Shown here: positions 18,372 through 27,046 of the stretch, piece after piece
Layout of the letters: each line of letters starts with the position of its first letter
Numbering within the stretch: position 1 is the first letter of the stretch
From: JBEIHI01 sp964655245
GTDB taxonomy: Bacteria > Bdellovibrionota > UBA2394
DNA length: 64,000 nt
NCBI GenBank assembly: GCA_964655245.1
Contig: CAZZLQ010000001.1
Location: forward strand, 30,348-94,347
Direction: 5' to 3'
Notes under the pieces: generated by a model
Databases searched by the model: none
Told to the model about the DNA's origin: nothing
What the model saw: only the letters and a program-made list of their open reading frames with translations
Made by a program: the position numbers and the translations under genes

Positions 18372-18395
18372 TAAAAGCCAGTCACCATGGTTGTT

Positions 18396-19541
18396 TCAGC
18401 GATTTTGGCCTTGAAGTGCTGAGCGCTGCTGTCTTTGAATCGAAAGGTTGCGGCGAGTCCATTTGACGATGATATCCACCATCCGGTGATAGTGGAAAAT
18501 GCCACAGTGGTCGTCATTCTTGATTAAAATCAGCCTATTGCCTGGAAGCGAGCCCAGCTCAACCGTGTCCTGAGGATCGACGATCGTATCCTGATCCCCA
18601 TTCATGGCAAGAATGGGCCCCGAGGCACAGTGAATGAGCTCCTCCGCGCGGCGGCTCATTTTTTTTATAATGGGCAACAGTAAGAGAGGGTGGCTTACCC
18701 CAAAAATCCTAATCAAAGCCTCGGCGATGATGGGGTTGAGCCCAATTCCTTGGCCTGAATTGAGAGTTTTCTGCAGAGGGATTCCATTGCAGATAGCGAA
18801 TTTGATTCGAGGGTCGGTCTTTGCCGTGATGAGGGTCCAAAATGCTCCCATGCTAAAACCAACTAGGCCGATTTCTTGGCTGTCCACCCACGGTAGCTTG
18901 ATGATGTCATCAATCACTTGATGAAGAACTCGATCCGAGAAAGCCGTCATGGGCTTTTCATAGTCAGCTGATCCGGGAACGGAAAGAACTGCATATCCAG
19001 GGCCTTCGTGAAGATAGTGCTGGAGCGAGAACGCAATCTCTTCGGCGGACCCTTCGAGTCCATTGATAAAAATCGTGACGGGTGCCTTTCCGTTGAGATT
19101 TGAGGGAGGTGAAAGGTAATAAAAAACATCTCCCTCTGTGGTGCGAACGCGACGAGGCGCAAAGCTGAGACCTCTTTGTTGATTCCACTTCAAAAACGAA
19201 GCTCGTTTGAGATCATTGATCTCTTCTTTCCACGGCTTATCATCTTTGGGAAACACGCCCATGATGTAACTCATGCAGGCCGCTCGGTAGTTTTCAGCTC
19301 TTTCAAATTCAAGACCCTTGTCTCGCCAAAAATAAGTCCAGTCTTTGGATGCAAGCGAGGGAACTTCCGAAAGAATCCGCTTCGCCTCATCCATGGGGAG
19401 TTCGGCGCCAAAGCCGTAACGAGCAACAGTGATCTTAGGTAAGAAGCTTTTGACATCAATGAAGCGGGAAAACAGACCCTGGGAATTGGTCATACTGACC
19501 AACGAATAGAGTAAGTCTTGTGCAAATTTGTAGAAACCCAT
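18396..19541 (-). CDS. alpha/beta-hydrolase, FrsA/DUF1100-like
   Basis: The 381-residue product has a helical N-terminal cap region (about 1-130) followed by an alpha/beta-hydrolase fold. The oxyanion-type strand is PVTIFINGLEGS, the nucleophile elbow GFSMGAFW supplies the Ser, the acid is in MNGDQDTIVDP, and the His is in NDDHCGIFHYHR. Cap plus fold resembles FrsA-like esterases and C-C hydrolases. The substrate is unknown. It starts 10 bases after the pseudo-ATPase stop, as the last gene of the four-gene minus operon beginning at 22185. Confidence 0.82.
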   Translation of the reverse strand: MGFYKFAQDLLYSLVSMTNSQGLFSRFIDVKSFLPKITVARYGFGAELPMDEAKRILSEVPSLASKDWTYFWRDKGLEFERAENYRAACMSYIMGVFPKDDKPWKEEINDLKRASFLKWNQQRGLSFAPRRVRTTEGDVFYYLSPPSNLNGKAPVTIFINGLEGSAEEIAFSLQHYLHEGPGYAVLSVPGSADYEKPMTAFSDRVLHQVIDDIIKLPWVDSQEIGLVGFSMGAFWTLITAKTDPRIKFAICNGIPLQKTLNSGQGIGLNPIIAEALIRIFGVSHPLLLLPIIKKMSRRAEELIHCASGPILAMNGDQDTIVDPQDTVELGSLPGNRLILIKNDDHCGIFHYHRMVDIIVKWTRRNLSIQRQQRSALQGQNR

Positions 19542-19551
19542 GAGGATTTCT

Positions 19552-21288
19552 TCATTCTATATCAGTTCTCAGAATCCACCAGGTGCCTAGAAAAGCGGCG
19601 AGGATTAGCAGCAGAGCAGCAAACTCAGACTTCGGAACAAACAACAGAAGTGCAATGAAGGCTATTGCAAACACAAGACTCATGCGCCGTGCGGATTTGA
19701 ACCATCGTGAGGCCGAAAACGGAGCAGCAATGTCTTCCACTCGGTCGCTGTAAACATGAAAGCCCGTATTCGATAGGTCAGTGGATGTCGTTTCAAGAGG
19801 AGATATCAAAACCTTCTTCCAAAGGGGATGCGAGTTTGATGCAGATGTCTTGAGGTCCCAGGCTGCAACGATTTCAGCAGCAACAGGGTCTTGTTGGTAT
19901 TGATATTGATGAAAGCGATCCTCAGCCTGCATTCTTAGCATTTCCCGTTCCACAGGAAAGAGATCGAAATCAAGAGTGGAAGGACATTGGGCGGGTGCCC
20001 ATTTCATTGACGCTGAGCTCAGAAGTCCCCACTTAAACTGGGATGACAAAACGGCAGCACCTTGTTCGGCATCCGCCTTCAGATTCGACTCCAGAGCAAT
20101 CGCAGCTACAATATTTTCATTCAGGGAGAGCAAGACAACAATCAAGTTGCTGTCGATGGCCTGCTTGAGAAACTGACGTCCTTCATTGCTCATTGAGGTT
20201 TGCAAAATGCGATGCCACCCGAGAGATCCGAGAACAAATTGAAAGAGCCCTCCTTGAACATCACGAACGCTTCCTTGAATTCCCAAATGTTGCTGAAGAG
20301 CCGTCTCTTTGACTTGAATCAAATCCGTCTTCGGTGATGAGAGATGATCCACGATCGCTTTACAAACTGGATGTTCGCTTGTGAGCGCAACTTTATACAG
20401 AACTTCTTCGATCGACTTGTCGGGCCACTCGTGAATGGATTCGAGCCACACATTACGTACCTTCAGTTCGGGTTGAGTGAATACTCCCTGAAAGTGGCTG
20501 AGCAGGATTCGAACGGAACGAGCGCCTTTGAAAAAACTCCAGTCCAAACATCGCCAGAGTTGAGATTCTGATTTCTTGAAGAGCTGGTTCAAAATCGCGA
20601 GGTGGAACGGCCAGCAGGCAACAGCGAGAGCAAGTGGCAGAATGCTAAGAGGAAGGGGTCCGCGTGTTATCCACAGAAGGCCGAATCCTGCAATCGTCAG
20701 CACAATAAGAAGCGATCTCAGTGAAGAGTTGCCCACAGCCTGGTGCCAGAGCTTATCTTGTGTCTGAAAATTTTTGTGAAGGCTCTGCCGCCATGATTTG
20801 GCTTCAAAAAGTCGAAACCAAATCCAAAGGCTGCTGAATGAAAACGAAAACAACGGCTTCCAAAGGACACCCTGAGGAAAATCCTCAAGTAAGAAAGTCA
20901 CCGTGAAAACAGAAATCCAGAAGTCCGATGAAATGAAAAACTTCGCTTTATTTTTGGAGGCCGACAGCCAGGCTGAGCGCCACAGCGATGGAAGTGAAAA
21001 GACAGCAAGGCCAAAGATACTCACGAGTTCCTGCCAGAGGTTGAGCTCAGATGGAAACCAAAAGGCTGCAATCATGAGGCCCAGAGCCACGATGAGGGTG
21101 GCTTTCATGGACCAGAAGAACCAGCCAAATCCGCGACCTCGTTCAAGCCTCCAAAGCAAATAGGCCCCAAGGCTCGAAAGTCTCGATCTACTGTCGGGAT
21201 TAAACCGATGAGTCATCCGACAAAACGAGGAGTCTGCGGGTCTATCAAACACGTTAACGTCCTGTACTTTTTTCTTTGGGACTTTCAT
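19552..21288 (-). CDS. catalytically dead P1B-type ATPase relative lacking the actuator domain
   Basis: The 578-residue membrane protein aligns by eye along its length with P1B metal ATPases, including the CopA at 41074. Transmembrane segments lie about at 62-80, 87-108, 122-136, 143-160, 190-208, 213-237, 536-551 and 555-572. The membrane CPC is replaced by CWP (225-227). The phosphorylation motif DKTGTLT is replaced by HFQGVFT (265-271), so the acceptor Asp is His. SEHP of the nucleotide domain survives (304-307). The SGD loop reads SSA, and GDGVND is unrecognisable. Between the fourth and fifth membrane segments only about 30 residues remain, so the TGES actuator domain is absent. CAGGAG seven bases before the ATG supports the start, which overlaps the HEAT gene by 35 bases. 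Confidence 0.78.
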   Translation of the reverse strand: MKVPKKKVQDVNVFDRPADSSFCRMTHRFNPDSRSRLSSLGAYLLWRLERGRGFGWFFWSMKATLIVALGLMIAAFWFPSELNLWQELVSIFGLAVFSLPSLWRSAWLSASKNKAKFFISSDFWISVFTVTFLLEDFPQGVLWKPLFSFSFSSLWIWFRLFEAKSWRQSLHKNFQTQDKLWHQAVGNSSLRSLLIVLTIAGFGLLWITRGPLPLSILPLALAVACWPFHLAILNQLFKKSESQLWRCLDWSFFKGARSVRILLSHFQGVFTQPELKVRNVWLESIHEWPDKSIEEVLYKVALTSEHPVCKAIVDHLSSPKTDLIQVKETALQQHLGIQGSVRDVQGGLFQFVLGSLGWHRILQTSMSNEGRQFLKQAIDSNLIVVLLSLNENIVAAIALESNLKADAEQGAAVLSSQFKWGLLSSASMKWAPAQCPSTLDFDLFPVEREMLRMQAEDRFHQYQYQQDPVAAEIVAAWDLKTSASNSHPLWKKVLISPLETTSTDLSNTGFHVYSDRVEDIAAPFSASRWFKSARRMSLVFAIAFIALLLFVPKSEFAALLLILAAFLGTWWILRTDIE

Positions 21289-21643
21289 TAGTCTCCTGCT
21301 TCAAAAGATCCTCGAGTGATTTCTTTCCTCGCCGCATTTCGGATTTGAGATATGAATCTTGTTCCTGCTCCAAGGCTCCACTAATCGCGGAAAGACTGTC
21401 TGGATGTGCGATCATCGAAAGCGCTCGAATGGCGGCAAAGCGGACCTGTGGATCTTCGTCCCTTAAACGTTCAGCAATGGACGAGATAGTGTCTGGATAC
21501 TTGAGTTCAGACAATGTTTGTAGGGCGTTGATTCTCAGTTGAGCAGACGAGTTTGAAAGCTGCCCCATCCAATAGCTTTTGTTTTGCGAGGTCAGATCGG
21601 GACTGACGCTGACCAATAAGCCCAATAAAAAAGAAACCATCAT
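21254..21643 (-). CDS. small secreted HEAT-repeat protein
   Basis: The 129-residue product has an N-terminal signal or anchor segment (MMVSFLLGLLVSVSP). About three helical HEAT/PBS-type repeats follow, for example LRINALQTLSELKYPDTISSI and VRFAAIRALSMIAHPDSL; a charged Lys/Glu-rich tail ends the protein. HEAT repeats usually act as protein-binding scaffolds. The ATG overlaps the upstream gene's TGA (TGATG), and the 3' end overlaps the pseudo-ATPase, so translation of the three is probably coupled. A GTG one codon upstream is also possible. Confidence 0.8.
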   Translation of the reverse strand: MMVSFLLGLLVSVSPDLTSQNKSYWMGQLSNSSAQLRINALQTLSELKYPDTISSIAERLRDEDPQVRFAAIRALSMIAHPDSLSAISGALEQEQDSYLKSEMRRGKKSLEDLLKQETNESPKEKSTGR

Positions 21644-22185
21644 CACAGACTAACCTCTCTGTCTTTGGTTAACTCACGACCGACTTTTAGACACTGTTCC
21701 AAACTCGAGCGAAGGTTCCTCTTCACCTCGTCAATGGAGCCTTTGATTCCCAAGGCTGAGGATCGATCAAGGGTGATTTTGAGAAGTGTCTTGGCCTCTT
21801 CAACCTTTTGAAGCTTGCCGCGTCCATCAACAGACTTTGTCTTGTGCTCGACTTCGACGAGCTCGAGTTTGAGCGCTTGGAGATCATCAAATTTTTGGAA
21901 GACCTCACGGGCTCCTTCGCCGATTTTTTCACCTCGACCAGAGAGGAGCCACTGATAGCCCGTACATTCGAGCCGCTCAGCACTGGGATTGGGGGGGAGA
22001 TCTCGCCAGACACTGATCGTGGCTATGCCATTCTCAATCCGAACGAAATCATAGGAAGTTCGAAAATCGGGCTTCAAGTAGATGATTTCAAGGGTCTTCA
22101 GGAGGCTTTCTTCCTTACTTGCCAAAACCGGAGCCAGCGTCCCGAGGAAGAATGACATAAGCAGTAGACGATTGGCTTTCATCAT
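21643..22185 (-). CDS. secreted hypothetical protein, first gene of the pseudo-ATPase operon
   Basis: No family is recognised. The 180-residue product has a signal peptide (MKANRLLLMSFFLGTLAPVLAS), a short beta-rich middle (IIYLKPDFRTSYDFVRIENGIATISVW) and a long charged helix toward the C-terminus. There is one Cys pair (in LECTGYQW and EQCLKVG). It overlaps the HEAT gene by its stop codon. No ribosome-binding site is evident before its two ATG codons. It diverges from purB with 49 bases between starts. Confidence 0.72.
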   Translation of the reverse strand: MMKANRLLLMSFFLGTLAPVLASKEESLLKTLEIIYLKPDFRTSYDFVRIENGIATISVWRDLPPNPSAERLECTGYQWLLSGRGEKIGEGAREVFQKFDDLQALKLELVEVEHKTKSVDGRGKLQKVEEAKTLLKITLDRSSALGIKGSIDEVKRNLRSSLEQCLKVGRELTKDREVSL

Positions 22186-22234
22186 TATTAAAGTAATGAG
22201 TCAGTCACTGGACGGCAAGGTGAAAGGAGCCTTC

Positions 22235-23602
22235 GTGAACTCTCAAATCCAACGATTTCAACACCCTCTGAGTGGCCGCTATGCGAGCCCGAGTATGCAG
22301 TACATTTTTTCAGACTTTTACAAGGCAGTGGCCTGGCGAAAGATTTGGGTGATCTTGGCCGAGGAGCAGCGACGATTGGGACTGCCCATTTCAAAACTTC
22401 AAGTGCGGCAAATGGAGAAGGGGCTTGAGAAAGTCAAGTTGGAGCGAGTGGCCCACTGGGAATCGAAGCTTAAGCATGATGTGATGGCTCACCTCAAAGC
22501 CTTCGCCGAAGTTGCCCCTAAAGCTGAGCCCATCTTGCATCTTGGAGCAACGTCAGCCTTCGTCACCGATAATGCCGAAGCTCTCATCATGAGGTCTGCC
22601 ACTGAACTTCTTCAATCCAAACTCTTGGTGATTTTGAAGGCTCTCGATCAGTTGAGTCTTAAATACTCCGATCTTGAAATGACGGGCTATACTCACTTTC
22701 AGCCCGCTCAACCTGTGACATTGGGCAAGCGTCTTGCGCTTTGGGCTCAGGATTTGATGTGGGACTACGAAGAGCTTTCGTTGGTTTTGCAACGATATCA
22801 ACCTTTGGGGTGTAAGGGTACCACCGGGACTCAGGCTTCTTTCATGGTTTTGTTTGAGAACGATTTCAGGAAAGTGACTGCGCTTGATCGAGCGGTTGTC
22901 TCTAAAATGGGTTTTAAAAACCCAGTGGGCTTGAGCGGACAGACTCTCTCGCGGAAAATGGATGTTTGGTTTGTTCATGCATTGGCTAACCTTGCCGCTT
23001 CAATTTCCAAAATGTCTTATGATTTGCGCTTGCTTCAACATCTCGGCGAGCTCAAGGAGCCCTTTGGATCAGACCAGGTTGGATCCTCCGCGATGCCTTA
23101 CAAACAAAATCCCATGATGGCAGAGCGAATGACAGGGTTGGCTCGCCATATCATGACTTTGTCTCAAAACGCGATTTGGACTCACTCCGTTCAGTGGCTT
23201 GAAAGGTCCCTCGATGATTCAGCGAATCGTCGACTCACATTGCCGGAGGCATTCCTCACGGCCGACGCTCTGTTGGAGACTCTGCATCGTCTGGTGAAGG
23301 GAATGCGAGTTGAGGAAAGGAATATTCGCAATCACCTCGATAAACACCGCGCTGCGTTCGAAACTGAAGCGTTGATGATGGAGGAGACGCTCAAGGGGCG
23401 CTCTCGCCAGGAAATGCATGAGGAGATTCGAAAGCAGATGCTTCAAGGAGCGCTTAAGGCTCAAGGAAGTCGCTGGAAGTTGTCTGGAGCTTCAAGCCAG
23501 CAGGTCAGAGCTTTTTGCAGGTCGTCTCTCAATCCAATGCTGAAACGTGAATGGAAAAGATTAAAGCCCTCTGATGATTTGTTTGGAAGTCCTTCGGTGT
23601 AG
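22235..23602 (+). CDS. purB: adenylosuccinate lyase
   Basis: PurB catalyses two fumarate-releasing steps in purine synthesis (SAICAR to AICAR; adenylosuccinate to AMP). The 455 residues show the fumarase/aspartase superfamily blocks: HLGATSAFVTDNAEALI, TGYTHFQPAQPVTLGKR (His block), GCKGTTGTQASF and the flexible catalytic loop GSSAMPYKQNPM. The family-like N-terminus is QHPLSGRYASPSMQYIFSD. The GTG at 22235 is chosen because AAAGGAG lies five bases upstream; in-frame ATGs further up have no such signal and would run into the divergent gene. Confidence 0.93.
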   Translation: MNSQIQRFQHPLSGRYASPSMQYIFSDFYKAVAWRKIWVILAEEQRRLGLPISKLQVRQMEKGLEKVKLERVAHWESKLKHDVMAHLKAFAEVAPKAEPILHLGATSAFVTDNAEALIMRSATELLQSKLLVILKALDQLSLKYSDLEMTGYTHFQPAQPVTLGKRLALWAQDLMWDYEELSLVLQRYQPLGCKGTTGTQASFMVLFENDFRKVTALDRAVVSKMGFKNPVGLSGQTLSRKMDVWFVHALANLAASISKMSYDLRLLQHLGELKEPFGSDQVGSSAMPYKQNPMMAERMTGLARHIMTLSQNAIWTHSVQWLERSLDDSANRRLTLPEAFLTADALLETLHRLVKGMRVEERNIRNHLDKHRAAFETEALMMEETLKGRSRQEMHEEIRKQMLQGALKAQGSRWKLSGASSQQVRAFCRSSLNPMLKREWKRLKPSDDLFGSPSV

Positions 23603-23604
23603 TT

Positions 23605-23682
23605 AAAAAAGAGAGGCGATTTGAGTCTTGTTGCGAATATCGCAGCCTAGATCGGCATCCCTTACAACTCAAATCGCCCCTC
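23605..23682. terminator. large branched terminator between purB and lipoprotein genes
   Basis: A perfect 12-bp inverted repeat (GGCGATTTGAGT/ACTCAAATCGCC, extended by GAG/CTC after one mismatch) encloses 40 bases. These contain a smaller TGCGA-ATA-TCGCA hairpin. On the minus strand it is followed by six T, so it most clearly ends the lipoprotein transcript; on the plus strand there is no T tract. Confidence 0.75.
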
Positions 23683-23712
23683 TGCTAAGTACCCCCTAGG
23701 AAACTTTTCAGG

Positions 23713-24564
23713 TCATGGTCCAAAGCTAAACAGCACTCCTCGTTCGGAGTCGTACTCGCCGTCGAGACTATGTCCCGATGTGCTTCTGAGTTCCGCTGTT
23801 GGACGAATCTTGATCAAAAGCCATGGTGACCACTGCGGCCAGCCGTTGAGCGGCATGAAGCGCAGTGTATTGCAAACATTGCTAGGCGGTGGACAGCGCA
23901 AGCACACCTGTCCGCTCAGCGCTGGAATGGTGATGTTCCCCCCGGCAAATGAAAGTCCCGAAATCTGAAAGGCATCATTCCACATATTGGAACAATAGTT
24001 GTTAATGTTCGGGTAGATGGGTTTTGAAAACTGCACATCGATGGGATTGCCCGGCATAATCAAATAGGACTCGGGCTTGATCTTGCTCACATGAAATGCC
24101 CCACCGCTTGCATTGGTTGCAAACTCTTCTGTTCTAAATTCGAATGAGTAAGGCGCAATGAGATAGCCTTCACTGTCTTTAAGATATTCAGTGTAAACGC
24201 GGTATGTAACGCCGGGATCCATCGCCATTGGTGAGCCGTTGATCATCCGTGTGAATTCTAATCGGCTGTTTCCGTTGGTGAGTTGAATTTGACCGGCAAG
24301 AGGATTGCCAGCTTCATCCTCGATTCTAAAACTAAAATAATCGATGGAGCGCTGATCCAGAGGTCCAGAGAACTGAATAAGAACTTCGGCGTCCATAGGA
24401 ATCTCTTCATCGTTTTCAAAAGGGTAGTGTTCGACAACTGAAACAGTTGCCGAAAGATTCGCATTTCCTACTCGGTTCACCTTTGTGGCGGAGAGATCTG
24501 CCATGCAGCCGGACAGACCCCATGAGAGCGCAATCACAAGAGGGCTCAAGCTAAGCTTTTTCAT
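23713..24564 (-). CDS. lipoprotein with bacterial Ig-like (Big_5-type) segment
   Basis: The 283-residue product has a lipoprotein signal with lipobox LSGC. The sequence after it (HYPFENDEEIPMDAEVLIQFSG) matches the start of Big_5-like Ig domains (P-x-x-I-x-F-S-x-P-L). A second such segment follows around SYLIMPGNPIDVQFSKPI, and a Cys-rich loop (CLRCPPPSNVC) lies near residue 225. It is the third of three consecutive lipoprotein genes and its start overlaps the preceding gene's stop by four bases (ATGA), so the two are cotranslated. Probable role: surface or periplasmic structural lipoprotein; unproven. Confidence 0.8.
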   Translation of the reverse strand: MKKLSLSPLVIALSWGLSGCMADLSATKVNRVGNANLSATVSVVEHYPFENDEEIPMDAEVLIQFSGPLDQRSIDYFSFRIEDEAGNPLAGQIQLTNGNSRLEFTRMINGSPMAMDPGVTYRVYTEYLKDSEGYLIAPYSFEFRTEEFATNASGGAFHVSKIKPESYLIMPGNPIDVQFSKPIYPNINNYCSNMWNDAFQISGLSFAGGNITIPALSGQVCLRCPPPSNVCNTLRFMPLNGWPQWSPWLLIKIRPTAELRSTSGHSLDGEYDSERGVLFSFGP

Positions 24565-25799
24565 AAGCCACCGCCTCCTAAAAAGTTAAACAGAAGGGCT
24601 CTAGGATCCTGAAAGCCTGTTGGCAAAGTCATTCCTGAGAAGTGCAAAAACGCTCCTGCTGCCATTCCATTGTTTTCGAGCGCTTTGGGCGTAGATGTTC
24701 CAAAGCTCTCGAGATCAAAAAATCCGCTGAGAACGACCACGACGGCTTGGGCAATATCGTCAGGATAGGTTTTTCCGGGATCCAACTCGAACACGAGAAC
24801 GCGTCGGCCGTTTTCCGTTCGAACTTTACCCGAAAGTTGCTGATAAAAATTCTGCTGAACAAACTGGTTCCATGCAGCTGTATTGTTCATGGCATTACTC
24901 ATGTTTTGAAGGAGGTTGGATGTCATTGTTGAAGAGCTCAAGACTCCTACGACCATGCCTCCAAATTGGCTGATTGGGGTTGGCGGAATTTCAGGACGCT
25001 GCACGAGGGCTGAGGTCGTCTCCGAAAAATGCCGAATCGGTTCAGTAAACAAAACACGAATCGGGGTGTTGGCCACCCAAGTGGTGTAACTCGAGATCGC
25101 ATCTCGCAACGATTCGGATCCAAAGCTTCCTCCGGAGATGAGTTTGCCCGGTGTGATCGCTCGAATTTTGAGAAACGCTTGAGATGAATCTGAGTATTGA
25201 TTGGATGTGATGAAAGTGGTGCTTCCGCTAATCAGGGGCACGGTGCCCGATTCGTCGCGGATTCCAGTGAGCTCTGCGGGGGCATTGGCAGATCCCTCGG
25301 GGCTGGCTCTCCACATCAAAAAGTATCGCCGCATGGGCAGGAAGAAGCGATTGGGAGGGCGCAGCTTCAGTTGAGAAACCAGGACGGGGTTTCCATTGGC
25401 ATCCTTTGCTCCGGAAGGATCGGGAACAAAGCGTGCTGTCGGAGTAACATTTCCAGGAACTCGAGCTCCTTCATCAGTAAAGAGTTCAAAGTTTTCCGGA
25501 CGAGCAGAGTAGGCATCAATTCGGCGATTGAATGTGATCCGAATCTCTTCATCGGGATTTACTCGCATCTGTTCGTTGATGGGAAGAAAGTTGACGACAG
25601 GCCGACCAGCGGAATCCTTGATTGCACGCCCCGATGCATCTCTTTGCACTCGCTCAACGCCAACTTGAGTGACTTCAAGTGTGCCTGCTAGGTTTTCGTA
25701 GTATTGAGGTGAGGGGCTTTGCACGCCGCCGACACAGGCACTGAGTAAAGTGCAGGCTGCAAAGAGAGGGCTTAGTTTTTGTTTTGAAAAAAATCTCAA
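24561..25799 (-). CDS. lipoprotein with Big_5-type Ig-like domain
   Basis: The 412-residue product has lipobox LLSAC. An early Big_5-like segment (VNPDEEIRITFNRRIDAYSARPENFELF) is followed by a large beta-rich region with a Gln/Asn-rich stretch near residues 300-320 and a Gly-rich end. It begins with TTG, preceded by GGGGAG at eight bases, and lies just downstream of a 17-bp perfect hairpin. It is paralogous in design to its two lipoprotein neighbours. Function is unknown. Confidence 0.8.
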   Translation of the reverse strand: MRFFSKQKLSPLFAACTLLSACVGGVQSPSPQYYENLAGTLEVTQVGVERVQRDASGRAIKDSAGRPVVNFLPINEQMRVNPDEEIRITFNRRIDAYSARPENFELFTDEGARVPGNVTPTARFVPDPSGAKDANGNPVLVSQLKLRPPNRFFLPMRRYFLMWRASPEGSANAPAELTGIRDESGTVPLISGSTTFITSNQYSDSSQAFLKIRAITPGKLISGGSFGSESLRDAISSYTTWVANTPIRVLFTEPIRHFSETTSALVQRPEIPPTPISQFGGMVVGVLSSSTMTSNLLQNMSNAMNNTAAWNQFVQQNFYQQLSGKVRTENGRRVLVFELDPGKTYPDDIAQAVVVVLSGFFDLESFGTSTPKALENNGMAAGAFLHFSGMTLPTGFQDPRALLFNFLGGGGL

Positions 25800-25831
25800 A
25801 AGAAAATCTCCCCTGGTTATCTTTCCAACAA

Positions 25832-25904
25832 CCTTTCAAAGCAAATCACTGCCTCTTGATTTGCTTTGAAAGGGGCTGAAAGCTTCAACAGCGTTCAGCC
25901 CTTT
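25832..25904. repeat. two adjacent, partly overlapping hairpins in the lipoprotein intergenic region
   Basis: A perfect 17-bp inverted repeat (CCTTTCAAAGCAAATCA at 25832-25848, partner at 25857-25873, 8-base loop) is immediately followed by a second stem (GGGCTGAA at 25873-25880 with TTCAGCCC at 25894-25901, extendable by AAA/TTT). The second stem can share bases 25869-25873 with the first. There is no T tract toward the downstream gene. It may attenuate, process or stabilise the mRNA between the first and second lipoprotein genes. Confidence 0.75.
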
Positions 25905-25928
25905 CGAAGGTAAGATATTGATCGGGTC

Positions 25929-26897
25929 TTAGTTACCCGTTGTGAATGGCGAGAAGTACGAGCCATTCATATAAACTTCCGCATTGGAGCGTAAGCTTCT
26001 TGCAACAACCAACAAGTAGTTCTTGTTGGGAACGAAGCCGCTACCCCCAGCGCTAACAATCACTTGGTTGCCCTGAACCTGAGCTTGAACGCCCGGGATC
26101 GGATTCAACAGAGGCATTCCAGGAACCCATCCCGATTGAAGTTCATAGATTCGAATCGAGCTCGCAACAGTCAATTGATCCACGGAATCATTGAACTGAA
26201 TGATGATACTGGTGTTCGGAGGAACGTTACCGATTCCTAGGAAATTTCCGAACAAGCCGCTCAAAATGCTCGTTCCAAAGGTTTGACCGAAGCTGGTCCA
26301 GTCGAACACAAAGTTTCCGGCCGCATCAACAGAGCCAAATTGATCGACGTTTGTTGACTTAAGCTGTCGGGGAATTCCCACAACGGCGTAAGGATAAAAT
26401 TGCTCAGATTGTGCACAACTTGAGCCCAGGATGTCCCCAGTCGTAAAAGTCACAGAGTCTCTTTGAATGCCGACAGATCCAAAGGGAGTATCGCGGAAGG
26501 ACATTCCGTAATTGTGATTGGGGATGAGAGCTTTCTTGGGCTTAAAGATAAACTTACAGCCTTTAGAAACGTCTGCAGGATCGACCAACATAGGAGCCGC
26601 CATTGTGGTGTCTACGGGAACATCAGGACCCGTGTTCATTGAGAACAGCGTGAAAGCCGATGAAACATCGTTCCAGTTACAGGCACGAGCATCGCCCACG
26701 GACACAGTGAATGTGCTTCGTCGGCAGACGTTGGATTGTCCTTGAGTGGGGTTGATCCATGTGACGGAGTCGGGATCAGCATCGACGTTTTCATTTGGAA
26801 ACGGTCGACCGCCAGATCCACCAGATCCACAAGCATTCAAAAGAAAGCCTGCGACAAAACTCAATACGAGAGTTTTGGTTTGAATTGAAGATTTCAT
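25929..26897 (-). CDS. lipoprotein, first gene of the sigma-54-linked group
   Basis: The 322-residue product has a lipobox (LLNACGSGGSGG), then beta-rich Ig-like segments (SVTWINPTQGQSNVCRRSTF; NTSIIIQFNDSVDQLTVASS, Big_5-like). Four or more Cys residues in the N-terminal half may form disulfides. The ATG at 26897 (MKSSIQTK) is preferred over an upstream in-frame start since it begins the signal peptide and has GGGAAGG upstream. A sigma-54-like promoter lies about 105 bases upstream. Confidence 0.8.
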   Translation of the reverse strand: MKSSIQTKTLVLSFVAGFLLNACGSGGSGGRPFPNENVDADPDSVTWINPTQGQSNVCRRSTFTVSVGDARACNWNDVSSAFTLFSMNTGPDVPVDTTMAAPMLVDPADVSKGCKFIFKPKKALIPNHNYGMSFRDTPFGSVGIQRDSVTFTTGDILGSSCAQSEQFYPYAVVGIPRQLKSTNVDQFGSVDAAGNFVFDWTSFGQTFGTSILSGLFGNFLGIGNVPPNTSIIIQFNDSVDQLTVASSIRIYELQSGWVPGMPLLNPIPGVQAQVQGNQVIVSAGGSGFVPNKNYLLVVARSLRSNAEVYMNGSYFSPFTTGN

Positions 26898-27001
26898 AGT
26901 GTTCTTACCTTCCCTATTTTTTTGAAGTCGGATTCCCTTCTTAAAAGGCAAGAAATAGCGCCCCAACTTCTTGGCACTACTCCCATCAAAGGCCTATGAT
27001 C

Positions 27002-27016
27002 GCAATCCTTGTGCCA
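27002..27016 (-). promoter_or_regulatory. sigma-54 (RpoN) -24/-12 promoter
   Basis: On the minus strand the sequence reads TGGCACAAGGATTGC. This keeps GG and GC at exactly the -24/-12 spacing and matches TGGCAC-N5-TTGC fully. It points to the lipoprotein gene starting at 26897 and lies just after the stop of the gene at 27047, in non-coding sequence. Confidence 0.75.
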
Positions 27017-27046
27017 GGTATGAAAAAGAGTGCGTGGTAGGCTAAG

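Noticed and set aside
21643..22234. Longer purB starting at 22082 or 22196
   Set aside because: The upstream codons overlap the divergent secreted gene or lack a ribosome-binding site; the GTG with AAAGGAG fits better.
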